In this document: piece after piece, positions 12,403 through 13,002 of the stretch
Position numbering within the stretch: position 1 is the first letter of the stretch
Layout: each line of letters starts with the position of its first letter
Notes under the pieces: model-generated
Told to the model about the DNA's origin: nothing
The model's input: the letters and a program-made list of their open reading frames with translations, nothing else
Database searches by the model: none
Origin: an uncultured Sutterella sp.
GTDB lineage: Bacteria; Pseudomonadota; Gammaproteobacteria; Burkholderiales; Burkholderiaceae_F
Assembly: GCA_900754475.1 (NCBI GenBank)
Contig: CAAECY010000023.1
Location: forward strand, 1 to 13,002
Direction of reading: 5' to 3'
Length of the DNA: 13,002 nucleotides
Made by a program: the position numbers and the translations under genes

Positions 12403-13002
12403 ATGCAAAACACCAAGCTCCTCTCGCTTTCCGCCGCGCTCCTCGCCGTGATGGCGACCAATGCCGTGGCTGCCGAGAACAAGGTCGACCTTCCGCGCAC
12501 CCTCGACGGCTATGTCGCTCAGGACAAAGCCTTCTGGGACTACCTCAAGGCCAACCACCCCTATTTCAAGTACCTCAAAGAAGGTCGCGTCGTCGGTAAG
12601 TTCACGATGTCCGACCGCAACGAAGAATGGGTTGAATTCGGGGGCGGTGACAAGTACCACGCGGACACGGGCCGTAAGGTTGCCGTGACCTATCGTCTGC
12701 CGTACGAATCCTTCCTCGACCTGCCGAACAACTACGTCGGCCCGAAGAAGTGCGGCGAATGCCACCCGGCTCAGTACGAAAAGTGGGAACGCTCCCGCCA
12801 CAACAAGATCGTCCGCTTCCCTGAAGAACTCACGGAAGTCGGCGGCGACATGAAGAAGCCCCTCTACAATTCGAAGGCCTCCGTCCTGCCGGAAGGCATC
12901 GAAGCCGATGACGTCTTCGTCATCATGGGCACGCCCCGCACGAAGTACGGCTTCGTCGACAAGTGGCTCGTCCGCGGTACGTACCACGTCGAAGGCGGCA
13001 AC
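12403..13002 (+). CDS. Exported multiheme cytochrome c, possibly MccA-type sulfite reductase (3' end outside window)
   Basis: The first 200 residues are present and the frame is open to the window edge. A Sec signal peptide (residues 1 to about 23, MQNTKLLSLSAALLAVMATNAVA) directs it to the periplasm. One c-type heme motif is visible, CGECH (117-121) in GPKKCGECHPAQYEKW, followed by SRHNK (131-135), whose H133 could be a distal ligand. A first heme motif of this type, about 115 residues in and followed by an aromatic-rich helix and a histidine, recalls octaheme MccA sulfite reductases and cytochrome c554/hydroxylamine-oxidoreductase relatives. I favour MccA, but the remaining heme motifs, including the diagnostic CX15CH, would lie beyond the window. 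The start is fixed by AAGGAG (12391-12396) six bases before the ATG. It has its own leader after the menBE terminator. Confidence 0.8.
   Translation, partial: MQNTKLLSLSAALLAVMATNAVAAENKVDLPRTLDGYVAQDKAFWDYLKANHPYFKYLKEGRVVGKFTMSDRNEEWVEFGGGDKYHADTGRKVAVTYRLPYESFLDLPNNYVGPKKCGECHPAQYEKWERSRHNKIVRFPEELTEVGGDMKKPLYNSKASVLPEGIEADDVFVIMGTPRTKYGFVDKWLVRGTYHVEGGN

Overview
The window is GC-rich chromosomal DNA from a Gram-negative bacterium. The proteins and gene order point to Burkholderiales, most plausibly a gut Sutterellaceae (Sutterella or Parasutterella type). The pointers are a tsaB-rimI-family-4-UDG cluster, a Bug-type (TctC) periplasmic binding protein, menaquinone genes, a periplasmic arylsulfate sulfotransferase and a multiheme cytochrome c. 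The taxonomic assignment is inferred, as no rRNA is present. All genes look intact except the last, which is cut by the window edge. There is no tRNA, rRNA, IS element, prophage or CRISPR array.

Layout. 1-26: terminator of an upstream gene. 77-4258 (+): five tightly packed genes, tsaB, rimI, a family-4 uracil-DNA glycosylase, yhdT (DUF997) and panF. They cover tRNA t6A modification, protein N-acetylation, DNA repair and pantothenate uptake. A strong hairpin at 4339-4375 ends this run and probably also serves the convergent gene. 4395-6230 (-): assT, an exported arylsulfate sulfotransferase with its full catalytic set. 6535-7755 (-): a fold-type I PLP aminotransferase with its own terminator. 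7756-8465: a 710-bp divergent intergenic region rich in dyads. 8466-9446 (+): an orphan tripartite-tricarboxylate-type binding protein. 9594-11811 (+): menB and menE, two successive menaquinone genes, ending in a clear terminator. 11875-12402: an AT-richer non-coding region. 12403-13002 (+): the first 200 codons of an exported multiheme cytochrome c.

How the genes may work together. The first block is housekeeping. The right half looks respiratory: menB and menE make precursors of menaquinone, the low-potential quinone of anaerobic respiration. The downstream cytochrome resembles octaheme sulfite-reductase (MccA) or cytochrome c554 type enzymes and may be a terminal reductase fed from that quinone pool. 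AssT acts in the periplasm on aromatic sulfate esters. A sulfur or aryl-sulfate theme is tempting, but no gene here connects AssT to the cytochrome directly.

I did not find a clearly new multi-gene system. The items most worth a second look are the non-coding structures: twin TTTTGCAAAA palindromes at 8081-8109, the 13-bp hairpin before menB, the assT leader hairpin, and the AT-rich, dyad-rich leader of the cytochrome. The gene neighbourhood menB-menE-cytochrome is also of interest.
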